Positions 10,474 through 18,008 of a stretch of DNA of 34,099 nucleotides are shown piece by piece. How positions within the stretch are numbered: position 1 is the first letter of the stretch; every line of letters starts with the position of its first letter. Source of the stretch: Hyphomicrobium sp. (GTDB lineage Bacteria; Pseudomonadota; Alphaproteobacteria; Rhizobiales; Hyphomicrobiaceae); NCBI RefSeq assembly GCF_020852195.1, contig NZ_JADZBI010000056.1, positions 1 to 34,099 of the forward strand, in the 5' to 3' direction. The position numbers and the translations under genes were made by a program. The notes below the pieces were generated by a model that did not search any database, was not told the origin of the DNA, and saw nothing but the letters and a program-made list of their open reading frames with translations.

Positions 10474-12570
10474 TCAGAACTTCGCCGTCGTGCTCAGCAG
10501 GAACGACCGGCCGGGCTCGTAGAGCGGCGTCACGATGCCGAATTCCTGGCCGTAGGTCGCGCGGTCGGCGTAGGTCTCGTCGAAGATGTTGCGCACGTCG
10601 GCCCGGAACGTGAGGTCGTAGGGCAGGCCCGGCTTGTACTCGGCGAAGGCGTTGAACACCTTGTAGCTCTTGTACGGCGGCGAGCCCGCGATCACGTAGT
10701 CGTACTCGGGCGCGATCTCGGCGTCCGCGCCGATCGTGAGGCCGGTGCCGGCGAACGTATGCACGCCCGTGATGGTGATGATCTCGCCGACTGGCGTCGC
10801 CACGTAGGTGCCGGTGTCGGAGTCCGCCGGCTTGCCGTCGATGCTGACGTCGATGTTGACGTACTTCACGCGCAGGAAGCCGTTGCCCCAGTCGTAGCCG
10901 ACGCCGATCTCGAAGCCTTCGCTTTCGATGTCGCGGGCGCGAAGGGCTCCGAGCGTTGCGTCGCTATAGGCTGCCACACGCGCGTTGTCGATCTCCGAGC
11001 GGAACACGCTGCCTTCCAACGTCCAGCCCTGGTAACGGGCAACGAGGCCCGCCGTGTAGTTATCGGCCTCGACAGATTTCGGGCCGTCGAGGTATCTCCA
11101 GTTCGGGTTCATGATGTAGTTCTCGGCCAGGGGAACGCCGCCCCAGACGTGCGAGTAGCCGGCCTTGGCGGTGAGGAAGCGCCCGAACAGATCCTGCTCG
11201 CCCGAGATGTTGCCGCTTAGGCCGCTGTCCTCGAAGGTCTGCCCGCTGGTGCCGGTGAACCACTGGTGGTCGGCGCGGCCCCCGAGCGACACGCGCGTAC
11301 CCTCGATGGGCTCGAGCCGCGCCTGCGCATAGCCGCCGACGACGTCGCTCTCCTCGTCCATGTATTCGCCCGGATAGGCGAGCGAAGCGCTGCGCGAGGT
11401 GAAGTCGACGCCGGCGATGACGTTGCCGATATCGAACGAGAACTTGTTCTCCGCCTTGCCGTTGAAGCTCTCGGACTCGCCGTAGACCGGCGAAACGTCG
11501 CCGGTGAAGCGATCGACGGTCGGCGTGCACACTTCCGTCTTGCTGTGGGCGATCACGACCTTTGGATCCCACCATCCGCGCGGCGTGGCATCGCTGTAGT
11601 TGAAGACCGTGGTCTGCCGGTCGAGGTCGTAGGTCCGGTACAGCGGCTCGAGGCCGATCGGCGGCCGTGTGAAGTTGGCGCGGTAAGGCCGCAGGGCATC
11701 GTCGCTGAAGCGCTCGTGGCTAAGCTCGAAGCGGTCGCCGCTGAGCGCCTGGTAGGCGACCTTGCCGAGGCCGCTCAGATAGTTGGTCTCTGTGCCACCG
11801 ACGGTGCGGCCGTTGCCGGCCTCGAAGTCGTCGCCGTCGCCGAGGCTGAAGTAGCTCAGGATCTCGAAGCCGTTCGACATGCCGTAGGCGGCGAGGTTCG
11901 TGGTGAACACGTTGCCGTTGGTGTTGAACTGCGTCTTCGCGAACCCGCCGAGGCCGTCACGGTCCAGCAGATCGCCGACGTCCTTGGTCTCGTAGGCGAT
12001 CGAGCCGGCGAGCGCGCCGAATCCGGCATCCGCGGGCGCCACGCCGGCATCGACACGCACCGCCTTGAGGAGGGTCGGATCGATGAAGTTGGTGCCGTTG
12101 TGGTGGAACACCTTGTTGTTCTGGGCGGCACCGTCGATGGTGACGGCAAGCGTGGTCTCCTCGAAGCCGTTGACGTAGACCTTCTGCGAGGCCGGCAGCG
12201 GGCTGCCGACCAGGATGCCGGGCTGTCCCGAGAAGACACCCTTGATGTCGGTGGGGTTGAGGCGCTCGAGATCCTGCGACGTGATGTCGACCGTGCTGGT
12301 ACCGATGCTAGGCTCGCCCGACACCGTGACCGGAGCCGGCGCTTCGTCGGCCACCGTCTCGGCCGGCGCGCTCTGAGGCACGGGCTGGGCGGCTTTTGCG
12401 GGAACGGCTTTCTTCTTTTTCGCGGTTTTCTTCGCCGTCACCTCGAGCGGCGGCAGCTCGGCGGCCTCCTCCTGGGCCATCGCCGCCGACCCGCACCCGA
12501 GCCCGCACGAAACCGCTGCGCTGATGATGATTGCCGCGGATCGAGATCCGTTGCCGCTGACGTGACGCAT
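10474..12570 (-). CDS. TonB-dependent outer-membrane receptor (ferric siderophore or heme uptake)
   Basis: 698-residue outer-membrane receptor that imports an iron ligand using TonB-ExbBD energy. A signal peptide covers residues 1-32 (cleavage near AMA-QEE). A TonB-box-like LPPLEVTA follows at about 39-46, then a Lys/Ala/Pro-rich linker (about 47-80), a plug domain (about 85-210, with VYVNGFEETTLAVTIDGAAQ), and a 22-strand barrel to the terminal aromatic residue (STTAKF). The ATG at 12568-12570 has GGGGGA 7 bases upstream. Plug motifs such as VRVDAGVAPADAGFGALAG are shared with many rhizobial iron receptors. I see NPNW where heme receptors have an NPDL-like box, but no clear FRAP box, so siderophore is favoured over heme. 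It sits downstream of the RpiR-type gene with its own candidate promoter and ACTACTACA motif. The import ABC genes lie at 16069-19721. Confidence 0.9.
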   Translation of the reverse strand: MRHVSGNGSRSAAIIISAAVSCGLGCGSAAMAQEEAAELPPLEVTAKKTAKKKKAVPAKAAQPVPQSAPAETVADEAPAPVTVSGEPSIGTSTVDITSQDLERLNPTDIKGVFSGQPGILVGSPLPASQKVYVNGFEETTLAVTIDGAAQNNKVFHHNGTNFIDPTLLKAVRVDAGVAPADAGFGALAGSIAYETKDVGDLLDRDGLGGFAKTQFNTNGNVFTTNLAAYGMSNGFEILSYFSLGDGDDFEAGNGRTVGGTETNYLSGLGKVAYQALSGDRFELSHERFSDDALRPYRANFTRPPIGLEPLYRTYDLDRQTTVFNYSDATPRGWWDPKVVIAHSKTEVCTPTVDRFTGDVSPVYGESESFNGKAENKFSFDIGNVIAGVDFTSRSASLAYPGEYMDEESDVVGGYAQARLEPIEGTRVSLGGRADHQWFTGTSGQTFEDSGLSGNISGEQDLFGRFLTAKAGYSHVWGGVPLAENYIMNPNWRYLDGPKSVEADNYTAGLVARYQGWTLEGSVFRSEIDNARVAAYSDATLGALRARDIESEGFEIGVGYDWGNGFLRVKYVNIDVSIDGKPADSDTGTYVATPVGEIITITGVHTFAGTGLTIGADAEIAPEYDYVIAGSPPYKSYKVFNAFAEYKPGLPYDLTFRADVRNIFDETYADRATYGQEFGIVTPLYEPGRSFLLSTTAKF

Positions 12571-12716
12571 AAGTCATCCCCCAAAATTCGACTGTGAGAT
12601 GAAGCCGCCACGGATGCAGCCGCGACGACCTCAACTTCGGATACAAGCTGGCTGGCTGACGCCGCGATCGGCGGTGGCTGACTGGCCTGTGCGAGGGACA
12701 GACTTTGATTGCTGAC

Positions 12717-12725
12717 TGTAGTAGT
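12717..12725 (-). promoter_or_regulatory. Candidate operator ACTACTACA upstream of the TonB-dependent receptor
   Basis: On the minus strand ACTACTACA lies directly after the candidate -10 of the receptor gene. The same nine bases occur upstream of the regulator (13674-13682) and in the divergent region (15913-15921). That it binds the RpiR-type protein is inference. Confidence 0.5.
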
Positions 12726-12726
12726 A

Positions 12727-12755
12727 AATATTTTGATCGGACCGCCCGGCGAAAA
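12727..12755 (-). promoter_or_regulatory. Candidate promoter of the TonB-dependent receptor
   Basis: On the minus strand TTTTCG (12750-12755), a 17-base spacer and AATATT (12727-12732) make a plausible sigma-70 promoter giving a leader of about 150 bases. The ACTACTACA motif starts one base beyond the -10. Box matches are modest. Confidence 0.4.
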
Positions 12756-12785
12756 GCGACAAGCGGTGCAAATTTGACACGCCGC

Positions 12786-13652
12786 TTATTTGTAGACGGA
12801 TCTGCGAAACGCGCTGAGCCGTTCGAGCGTGGAGATCGCCCTCGCCGGATTGTCCGCCACCAGGGCGAAGATGAGGGCCTCCAGGCAGACCAACGTCGTG
12901 GCGTGCATGGCGACACGGCCGGCGTTGCCGCGCAGGACCGGCACGACCACGTCCGCATGCCGGGTGATGAAGGGCTCGTTCGTATCGGTGATCAGCACGA
13001 TGGGCACCTTCAGGCGCCGCGCCTCGGCAATGGTCGCCGTGGCCTGCTTGTAGGGTTTGCCGTACGCCAGCATCAGCAGGGCATCTGCGCTGCCCATCTC
13101 GAGCAACTGCTCGGGAAGCGGCGCCATGCAGTCGTCGAAGACCGCAGTCGAGCGCCCCGTGCGGTTCAGCGACAATGCGAAATAACGCACGAGAAATGCG
13201 GTCGATCCGATCCCGAACACGCCTATTCTCTTGGCTGGCGACAGCTTCTCGACCGCTGCCAGAATGCTCCGGCAGGTCTCGTCCGACGCCAGGGCGGCAA
13301 ACGTCTCCTGGTGGTCGGCAAAGACCTGATCGATGGCCGTCGCCGAGTGCTCCTTGATCGAAGCCACGGTCCGCGTGATCGTGTCGATCGGGCTCTGGCC
13401 AGATCCGAGCGCCGTGGCGAGCGCTTGCCGGAGCTCCTTCAACCCATCGAATCCGATGGCCTGCACCGAACGGATCACTGTCGCGTCGGACGTTCCAATC
13501 GCTGCGGCAAGCTCGACGGCCGACATGGTCATGGTCTCATGCCGGTGGGTGTCGATGAACTCCAGCACACGCGTGAGGGACGGCGACAATCCGCGCGCGC
13601 GAACGCGCAGTCGATCGCTCAGCTTGTCGTTCGGCCTGACCACGGCGGACAT
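12786..13652 (-). CDS. MurR/RpiR-family transcriptional regulator (HTH + SIS domains)
   Basis: 288-residue cytoplasmic DNA-binding protein. The N-terminal HTH_6 domain is at about residues 10-85 (LTRVLEFIDTHRHETMTM, then AAAIGTSDATVIRSVQAIGF). The C-terminal SIS sugar-phosphate-type ligand domain is at about 110-260 (RIGVFGIGSTAFLVRYFAL, LLMLAYGKPYKQA, VPIVLITDTNEPF). Start ATG at 13650-13652 with GGGGG 7 bases upstream. The longer frame upstream runs through the operator and is not credible. RpiR proteins usually sense phosphosugars, so one within an iron-uptake locus is notable. The gene has its own candidate promoter overlapping an inverted repeat, suggesting autoregulation. It lies between the ABC exporter gene and the receptor gene, all minus strand. 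Confidence 0.9.
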   Translation of the reverse strand: MSAVVRPNDKLSDRLRVRARGLSPSLTRVLEFIDTHRHETMTMSAVELAAAIGTSDATVIRSVQAIGFDGLKELRQALATALGSGQSPIDTITRTVASIKEHSATAIDQVFADHQETFAALASDETCRSILAAVEKLSPAKRIGVFGIGSTAFLVRYFALSLNRTGRSTAVFDDCMAPLPEQLLEMGSADALLMLAYGKPYKQATATIAEARRLKVPIVLITDTNEPFITRHADVVVPVLRGNAGRVAMHATTLVCLEALIFALVADNPARAISTLERLSAFRRSVYK

Positions 13653-13673
13653 TCCTACACCCCCGCGAAACGC

Positions 13674-13702
13674 ACTACTACAATGTTGACTATTCCTGTA
13701 GT
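13674..13702 (-). promoter_or_regulatory. Candidate operator with inverted TGTAGT/ACTACA half-sites upstream of the RpiR-type gene
   Basis: ACTACTACA (13674-13682) and TGTAGT (13697-13702) form an inverted repeat of the half-site ACTACA with a 14-base spacer. It overlaps the last base of the candidate -10 and the expected start point, 22 bases from the start codon. Twelve bases, CGCACTACTACA (13671-13682), recur exactly at 15910-15921. TGTAGT/ACTACA resembles half-sites reported for the RpiR-family protein HexR. Direct binding is inference. Confidence 0.6.
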
Positions 13703-13730
13703 GAATACCACAGGGATCGATCAAGCTAAA
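13702..13730 (-). promoter_or_regulatory. Candidate promoter of the RpiR-type gene
   Basis: On the minus strand TTTAGC (13725-13730), a 17-base spacer and TATTCA (13702-13707). It lies in the 93-base gap after the ABC exporter gene, so the regulator can be transcribed separately. Confidence 0.4.
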
Positions 13731-13745
13731 GTTATTGCTGTTTCT

Positions 13746-15482
13746 TCATGACTTTGCGAACTGCGCGCGGTGGAGGCGCGCATAGGCGCTGTCGCGCTCC
13801 AGCAGGGCACGATGGCTGCCCTGCTCGACGATGCCCGTCTCATCGACGACGACGATCCGGTCCGCGTGCTGGACGGTGGCGAGCCGATGGGCAATCACCA
13901 GCGTCGTTCGTCCCTCGGACAGCGCAGCCAGCGACTGCTGGATCTGAAGCTCGGTGGCGGTATCGAGGGCCGATGTCGCCTCGTCGAGAATGAGAATGGG
14001 GGGATTCTTCAGAAAGACGCGGGCGATGGCCACGCGCTGCTTCTGTCCACCCGAGAGCTTGACCCCTCGCTCGCCGACGATCGTGTCGAGGTCATTCGCA
14101 AGCGAGGCGACGAAGGCGTCGAGCTTGGCGCGTCGCACCGCCTCCACGATGTCCGCGTCGGTGGCATGCAGGTTGCCGTAGGCGATGTTCTCGCGGATCG
14201 AGCCGCCGAACAGGAACACGTCCTGCTGCACGATGCCGATCTGGGCCCGCAGCGACGCCTGCGTCATGTCGCGGATATCGATGCCGTCGATCGTGATCGC
14301 GCCCGCGTCGATCTCGTAAAAGCGCGGCAGCAACGAGCAGATCGTCGTTTTTCCCGCTCCGGACGGCCCGACAAGCGCCACCGTCTCTCCGGCACCGATG
14401 GCGAGGTTCAATCCGCTGAGGATCTTGCGATCGCGGGAATAGCTGAAGCCGACGTCCTTGAAGACGATGTCGCCTTTGAGACGGCCGACCACGATCGCAT
14501 CGGGCTTGTCGGCAATATCCGGCGCGGTATCCAGAAGCTGCGTGTAGCGCCTGAACCCCGCGACACCCTTCGGATAGCTCTCGAGCACCGCCGTGATCTT
14601 GTCGATCGGGCGGAAGAACACGTCTATGAGCAGAATGAAGCTGATCAGGCCGCCATAGGTCAGCTCGCCTGCAATGACGAACCAGGCCCCCGCGACCATG
14701 ACGATCAGTTGCACAAGCCGCGTGCTGAGATAGCTCAGCGTGATGCTGGCCGTCATGTAGGCGTAGGCGTTGAGCTTGGTCCTCTTGTAGCTCTCGTTGT
14801 CGCGCGCGAAGACCCTGCGCTCGTGATCCTCGTTGGCGAAGGCCTTGACCACGCGGATCCCGCCCACGCTCTCCTCGATGCGGGTGTTGAAGTTGCCGAC
14901 CTGCCGGAACAGGCGCTCCCAGTTGTGGGTCATGCGCGCGCCGTATCGCGCCACGAGCCAGGTCATGAAGGGAACGATGATGGTGCTGATGAGCGCCAGC
15001 TTCCAGTGCACGGCGAACATCAGCAGGAACGCCCCGATGAAGGTCATGATGGCGATGAACACGTCCTCCGGACCGTGATGGGCGATTTCCCCGACTTCCT
15101 CCAGATCCTTGGTGACGTGGGTGATCAGGTGCCCTGTCTGCGTGTTGTCGAAGAAGCGGAACGACAGCTTCTGCAGGTGGTCGAACGCCTTGGCCCGCAT
15201 GTCCGTCTCGATGCCGACGCCAAGCGCATGCCCCCAGTAGTTCACGATCGCCATGAGCACGGCGTTGATGATGTAGACACCGAGCAGGGCCGCCGCGCAG
15301 GCCAGGATCAGCCCCCAATCCTGGCCGGGCAGAAGCTCGTCGACGAAATATTTCACCGCCAGCGGGAAGCCGAGCTGGAGCAGCCCGGCCACGACCGCAC
15401 AGCCGAAGTCGAGCAGGAAAAGCCGCTTGTAGGGGCGGTAGTACGAGAAGAAGCGCCTCAGCAGGAATTGGGAGTCCGTCAT
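13746..15482 (-). CDS. Exporter-type ABC transporter, fused membrane and ATPase domains
   Basis: 578-residue half-transporter that would work as a homodimer in the inner membrane. The six-helix exporter domain spans about residues 15-310. The ATPase domain holds Walker A GPSGAGKTT (about 371-379), Q-loop IGIVQQDVFLFGG, signature LSGGQ (about 474-478), Walker B ILILDEATSALD (from about 495) and H-loop IAHRL (about 526). All catalytic elements are present. It follows the DUF2218 gene by 30 bases on the same strand, so the two are probably one transcript. In an iron locus such a protein may export a carrier or, like YbtPQ and IrtAB, import ferric siderophore despite its exporter fold. Its direction cannot be read from sequence. 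Confidence 0.93.
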   Translation of the reverse strand: MTDSQFLLRRFFSYYRPYKRLFLLDFGCAVVAGLLQLGFPLAVKYFVDELLPGQDWGLILACAAALLGVYIINAVLMAIVNYWGHALGVGIETDMRAKAFDHLQKLSFRFFDNTQTGHLITHVTKDLEEVGEIAHHGPEDVFIAIMTFIGAFLLMFAVHWKLALISTIIVPFMTWLVARYGARMTHNWERLFRQVGNFNTRIEESVGGIRVVKAFANEDHERRVFARDNESYKRTKLNAYAYMTASITLSYLSTRLVQLIVMVAGAWFVIAGELTYGGLISFILLIDVFFRPIDKITAVLESYPKGVAGFRRYTQLLDTAPDIADKPDAIVVGRLKGDIVFKDVGFSYSRDRKILSGLNLAIGAGETVALVGPSGAGKTTICSLLPRFYEIDAGAITIDGIDIRDMTQASLRAQIGIVQQDVFLFGGSIRENIAYGNLHATDADIVEAVRRAKLDAFVASLANDLDTIVGERGVKLSGGQKQRVAIARVFLKNPPILILDEATSALDTATELQIQQSLAALSEGRTTLVIAHRLATVQHADRIVVVDETGIVEQGSHRALLERDSAYARLHRAQFAKS

Positions 15483-15512
15483 TGGCTTTGCTCGGAAGGT
15501 CTCACGCGCCGC

Positions 15513-15818
15513 TCAGGGGATCGGCCGCGCCGGTACGCCTTCGGTCCAGGTCAGTGCGATCTTCTCCCGCCATGCAAAGCGCACGAGATGAACCTCGACG
15601 ACATCCTTGACGCGAAGCAGCGTCGACTCGTTGAGGGCCTCGCACCTCAAGCTGAGCTGATCGCCGACCGCGTGCAGGACACAGAGCCCCGGCTGAAAAT
15701 CTACACGGCCTCGGCTCTCGTCGTAATCCGTGGGCGTCTTGTGCGCGAAGTGCTTGCAAAGCTGCACGAGGTAGCTGCTCGCCTTTTCCGATTTCACGTG
15801 GGCCTCCACAACGTGCAT
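15513..15818 (-). CDS. DUF2218 family protein
   Basis: 101-residue soluble protein from the ATG at 15816-15818, chosen because GGGAGG lies 5-6 bases upstream. A longer in-frame start at 15965 adds 49 residues without family character and crosses the motif region. The family pattern is clear: an N-terminal VEAHVKSEKASSYLVQLCKH, then FAHKTPTDYDESRGRVDF, a central GDQLSLRCEALNES, and a C-terminal VVEVHLVRFAWREKIALTW. The biochemical function of DUF2218 is unknown. From memory, it occurs beside iron-siderophore genes and sometimes fused to siderophore-interacting reductases. It is the first gene of the minus arm, divergent from the binding-protein gene and 30 bases ahead of the ABC exporter gene, which fits a role in handling the imported iron complex. 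Confidence 0.85.
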   Translation of the reverse strand: MHVVEAHVKSEKASSYLVQLCKHFAHKTPTDYDESRGRVDFQPGLCVLHAVGDQLSLRCEALNESTLLRVKDVVEVHLVRFAWREKIALTWTEGVPARPIP

Positions 15819-15912
15819 TCTGCCTCCCTGTCTCCCGACACGCCATCTTCTGGAAATGGCCGTACCTGCCACGAAAGGCGGGGTGCTGTCTGTCGGGAAC
15901 GGGCGGACGCGC

Positions 15913-15921
15913 ACTACTACA
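15913..15921. promoter_or_regulatory. Candidate operator ACTACTACA in the divergent iron-uptake promoter region
   Basis: Part of CGCACTACTACA (15910-15921), identical over 12 bases to the site upstream of the RpiR-type gene. It overlaps a weak minus-strand -10 (AATGTA) for the DUF2218 gene. A second half-site ACTACA lies at 15952-15957. Confidence 0.55.
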
Positions 15922-15946
15922 TTCGCAGCCCGACAATCTGCCACAA
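15918..15946 (-). promoter_or_regulatory. Candidate promoter of the DUF2218-ABC exporter arm
   Basis: On the minus strand TTGTGG (15941-15946), a 17-base spacer and AATGTA (15918-15923). The -10 overlaps the ACTACTACA motif, which would allow repression. The match is weak. Confidence 0.3.
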
Positions 15947-15948
15947 CC

Positions 15949-15976
15949 TTGACTACATATTTCAAGTTTATTAGTT
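15949..15976 (+). promoter_or_regulatory. Candidate promoter of the siderophore import operon
   Basis: TTGACT (15949-15954), a 16-base spacer and TTAGTT (15971-15976). The -35 is good and the -10 poor. The half-site ACTACA (15952-15957) overlaps the -35. Confidence 0.35.
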
Positions 15977-16068
15977 GCCGATGCAGGGCCCTGCCGCGCG
16001 CTTGCTCGGCGCACGCATGCCGCCACGGGACGTATCAGCGCCAAAATTAGCCAAAAGGAGCCGCACAG

Positions 16069-17022
16069 GTGGTTTACCCGGACAAGAACCCGAGGTGTTG
16101 GCCGTCCCGGCAAGGCCTTGCGGCGGGACTTGCAATTCTCCTGGCCTTGATCTTGTCCCCCGCGCCGTCGCGAGCCGAGCCGATCACCATCACCCACGCG
16201 CAAGGCGAGACGGTCCTGCCGGCGCCACCGAAGACCGTTCTCACGCTCGACCTTGCCAGCCTAGAGACCCTGGACGCGGTCGGCGTCGAGGTCACGGGCG
16301 TCGTCAGCTCCCACATTCCGGCGCATCTCTCGAAGTACAAGGACAGCAAGTATCTCAAGATCGGCACACTGTTCGAGCCGGACTACGAAACCATCAACGC
16401 GGCTGCGCCCGACCTCATCATCGTGGCGGGGCGCTCGTCTCCCAAGTACAAGGAGCTGTCGCGGATCGCCCCCACCATCGACCTGTCGACCGACGAGAAC
16501 GCCTTCCTGGCCACCGCCTTCCGCAACGCCAGAACCCTGGGGCGGATCTTCGGCAAGGAGAGCGAGATCGAGGCGCGCATCGGCAAGATCGAGACGGCCA
16601 TCCAGGCTGTCCGGGAAAAATCGCGCGGAGCCGGGCGCGGCCTCATCATCCTTACGACGGGCGGCCGCATGAGCGCTTACGGTCCCCGCTCCCGCTTCGG
16701 AACGTTGCACACCGACTTTGGCATAACACCGGCTGTCGATGCGCTCGACAGGGCAGTGCATGGCCAGGGCATATCGTTCGAGCTCATCCTCAAAGCCAAC
16801 CCGGACTGGCTTTTCGTCATCGACCGCGACGCCGCCATCGGGCTTGCGGGCCAACCCGCCGCGCAACTGCTCGACAACCCCCTCGTCGCGCGGACCAACG
16901 CGTGGCAGAAAGGGCATGTCGCCTACCTCGATCCCGTACGCTGGTATCTGGTCGGAGGCGGGCTGGTATCGCTCCAGGCCAATATCGATCAGATCACGCA
17001 CGCGCTCGACGCCACACACTAG
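16069..17022 (+). CDS. Periplasmic ferric-siderophore binding protein (FatB/CeuE/YclQ type)
   Basis: 317 residues, GTG start at 16069 with AAGGAG 8 bases upstream. The signal peptide covers residues 1-36 (LAAGLAILLALILSPAPSRA, cut before EPITI). The mature protein has the two-lobe periplasmic-binding fold of the FepB/FhuD class: VLTLDLASLETLDAVGVEVTG, then YETINAAAPDLIIVAGRSSP, a long backbone helix around residues 145-190, and a C-terminal lobe with GISFELILKANPDWLFVIDR. The sequence is closest in character to binding proteins for catecholate or petrobactin-like siderophores; the ligand cannot be fixed. It is the first gene of a plus-strand operon with two permeases and an ATPase, and divergent from the DUF2218 gene. 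Confidence 0.9.
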   Translation: MVYPDKNPRCWPSRQGLAAGLAILLALILSPAPSRAEPITITHAQGETVLPAPPKTVLTLDLASLETLDAVGVEVTGVVSSHIPAHLSKYKDSKYLKIGTLFEPDYETINAAAPDLIIVAGRSSPKYKELSRIAPTIDLSTDENAFLATAFRNARTLGRIFGKESEIEARIGKIETAIQAVREKSRGAGRGLIILTTGGRMSAYGPRSRFGTLHTDFGITPAVDALDRAVHGQGISFELILKANPDWLFVIDRDAAIGLAGQPAAQLLDNPLVARTNAWQKGHVAYLDPVRWYLVGGGLVSLQANIDQITHALDATH

Positions 17023-17045
17023 CCATCCGCAGCCGCGAGTATCCC

Positions 17046-18008
17046 ATGCCCCTTCTCGCACTAGGTGTCGTGGCTCTCGTCGGCTTGGCTGTCTGGAGCA
17101 TCTTCGTCGGCGTGAGCGATGTCTCGCTCGGCTCCCTCCTCGAGTCCGGCTGGACCGACGCGCCGACCCAGATCCTCCTCGAAAGCCGCGTGCCGCGCAC
17201 GGCGGCGTTGATCCTGGCCGGCTCGGCCATGGCCGTCTCCGGCACGATCCTGCAGATGCTGGTCCGCAACCGCTTTGCGGAGCCGTCCACGGTCGGAACA
17301 GCCGAAGCGGCGAAGCTCGGCTTTCTGCTCGTGCTCATTCTCGTGCCGGACGCGCCCATTCCCGTGCGCCTGATCGCCGCCGCAGGGTTCGCCTTGCTGG
17401 TCACCGCCCTGTTCCTACGCATCCTGAGGCAGCTCTCGCTTCAGTCTCCGCTCGTCGTGCCGCTCGTCGGCATCCTGCTTGGGGGCGTCATCAACGCGGC
17501 GGCGACATTCCTCGCCTATCGCTTCGATCTGATGCAGTCCCTCGCCACCTGGAGCAACGGCGATTTCTCCATGGTCCTGCGCGGACGCTACGAGCTGCTC
17601 TGGCTTGCCTTCGCGCTCACCGCACTCGCCTATGCCTTCGCCGACCGCTTCACCGTCGCCGGACTGGGCGAGGATTTCACCACCAATCTTGGCCTCGACT
17701 ATCGCGGCGTCGTTGCGCTCGGCCTTGTCATCGTCTCGATCGTGACCGCGGTCGTCATCGTGACGGTCGGCATGATCCCGGTCCTCGGCCTCGTCGTGCC
17801 GAACCTCGTCAGCCTGATGCTGGGCGACAATGTGCGCCGCGCTTTGCCCTGGGTCGCCCTGCTCGGCGCCGGGATCGTCCTCGCCTGCGACATCGCCGGT
17901 CGCATCGTGAACGCACCTTATGAGGTGCCGGTCGGAACCATGCTTGGGGTCGTCGCGAGCGCCCTCTTCCTCTATCTGCTGCTGCGCAAACATGCCCGCC
18001 TTGCGTGA
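17046..18008 (+). CDS. FecCD-type iron-siderophore ABC permease, first subunit
   Basis: 320-residue polytopic inner-membrane protein, ATG at 17046, 23 bases after the binding-protein stop. It shows FecCD-family signatures: RVPRTAALILAGSAMAVSGT near the N-terminus, LVGILLGGVINAAATFL in the middle, MIPVLGLVVPNLVSLMLGDN (the coupling region), and APYEVPVGTMLGVVASALFL near the end. It should pair with the next gene's product to form the membrane channel, as in FatCD or YclNO. A longer frame beginning upstream at 15975 only reads through the binding-protein gene out of frame. The stop overlaps the next gene by 17 bases, indicating translational coupling. Confidence 0.92.
   Translation: MPLLALGVVALVGLAVWSIFVGVSDVSLGSLLESGWTDAPTQILLESRVPRTAALILAGSAMAVSGTILQMLVRNRFAEPSTVGTAEAAKLGFLLVLILVPDAPIPVRLIAAAGFALLVTALFLRILRQLSLQSPLVVPLVGILLGGVINAAATFLAYRFDLMQSLATWSNGDFSMVLRGRYELLWLAFALTALAYAFADRFTVAGLGEDFTTNLGLDYRGVVALGLVIVSIVTAVVIVTVGMIPVLGLVVPNLVSLMLGDNVRRALPWVALLGAGIVLACDIAGRIVNAPYEVPVGTMLGVVASALFLYLLLRKHARLA

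Noticed and set aside
13770-15974. 734-residue plus-strand frame opposite the ABC exporter and DUF2218 genes
   Set aside because: The minus frames hold Walker and ABC signature motifs and the DUF2218 pattern; this frame has none.
12571-16068. Irr (ICE) or Fur-type iron boxes in the iron locus
   Set aside because: I looked for TTTAGAA-type direct or inverted repeats and a Fur-like 19-base palindrome in the intergenic regions and saw none.
15975-18008. 677-residue frame as one long protein
   Set aside because: Its first 357 residues are the binding-protein gene read out of frame; only the part from the ATG at 17046 is a permease.
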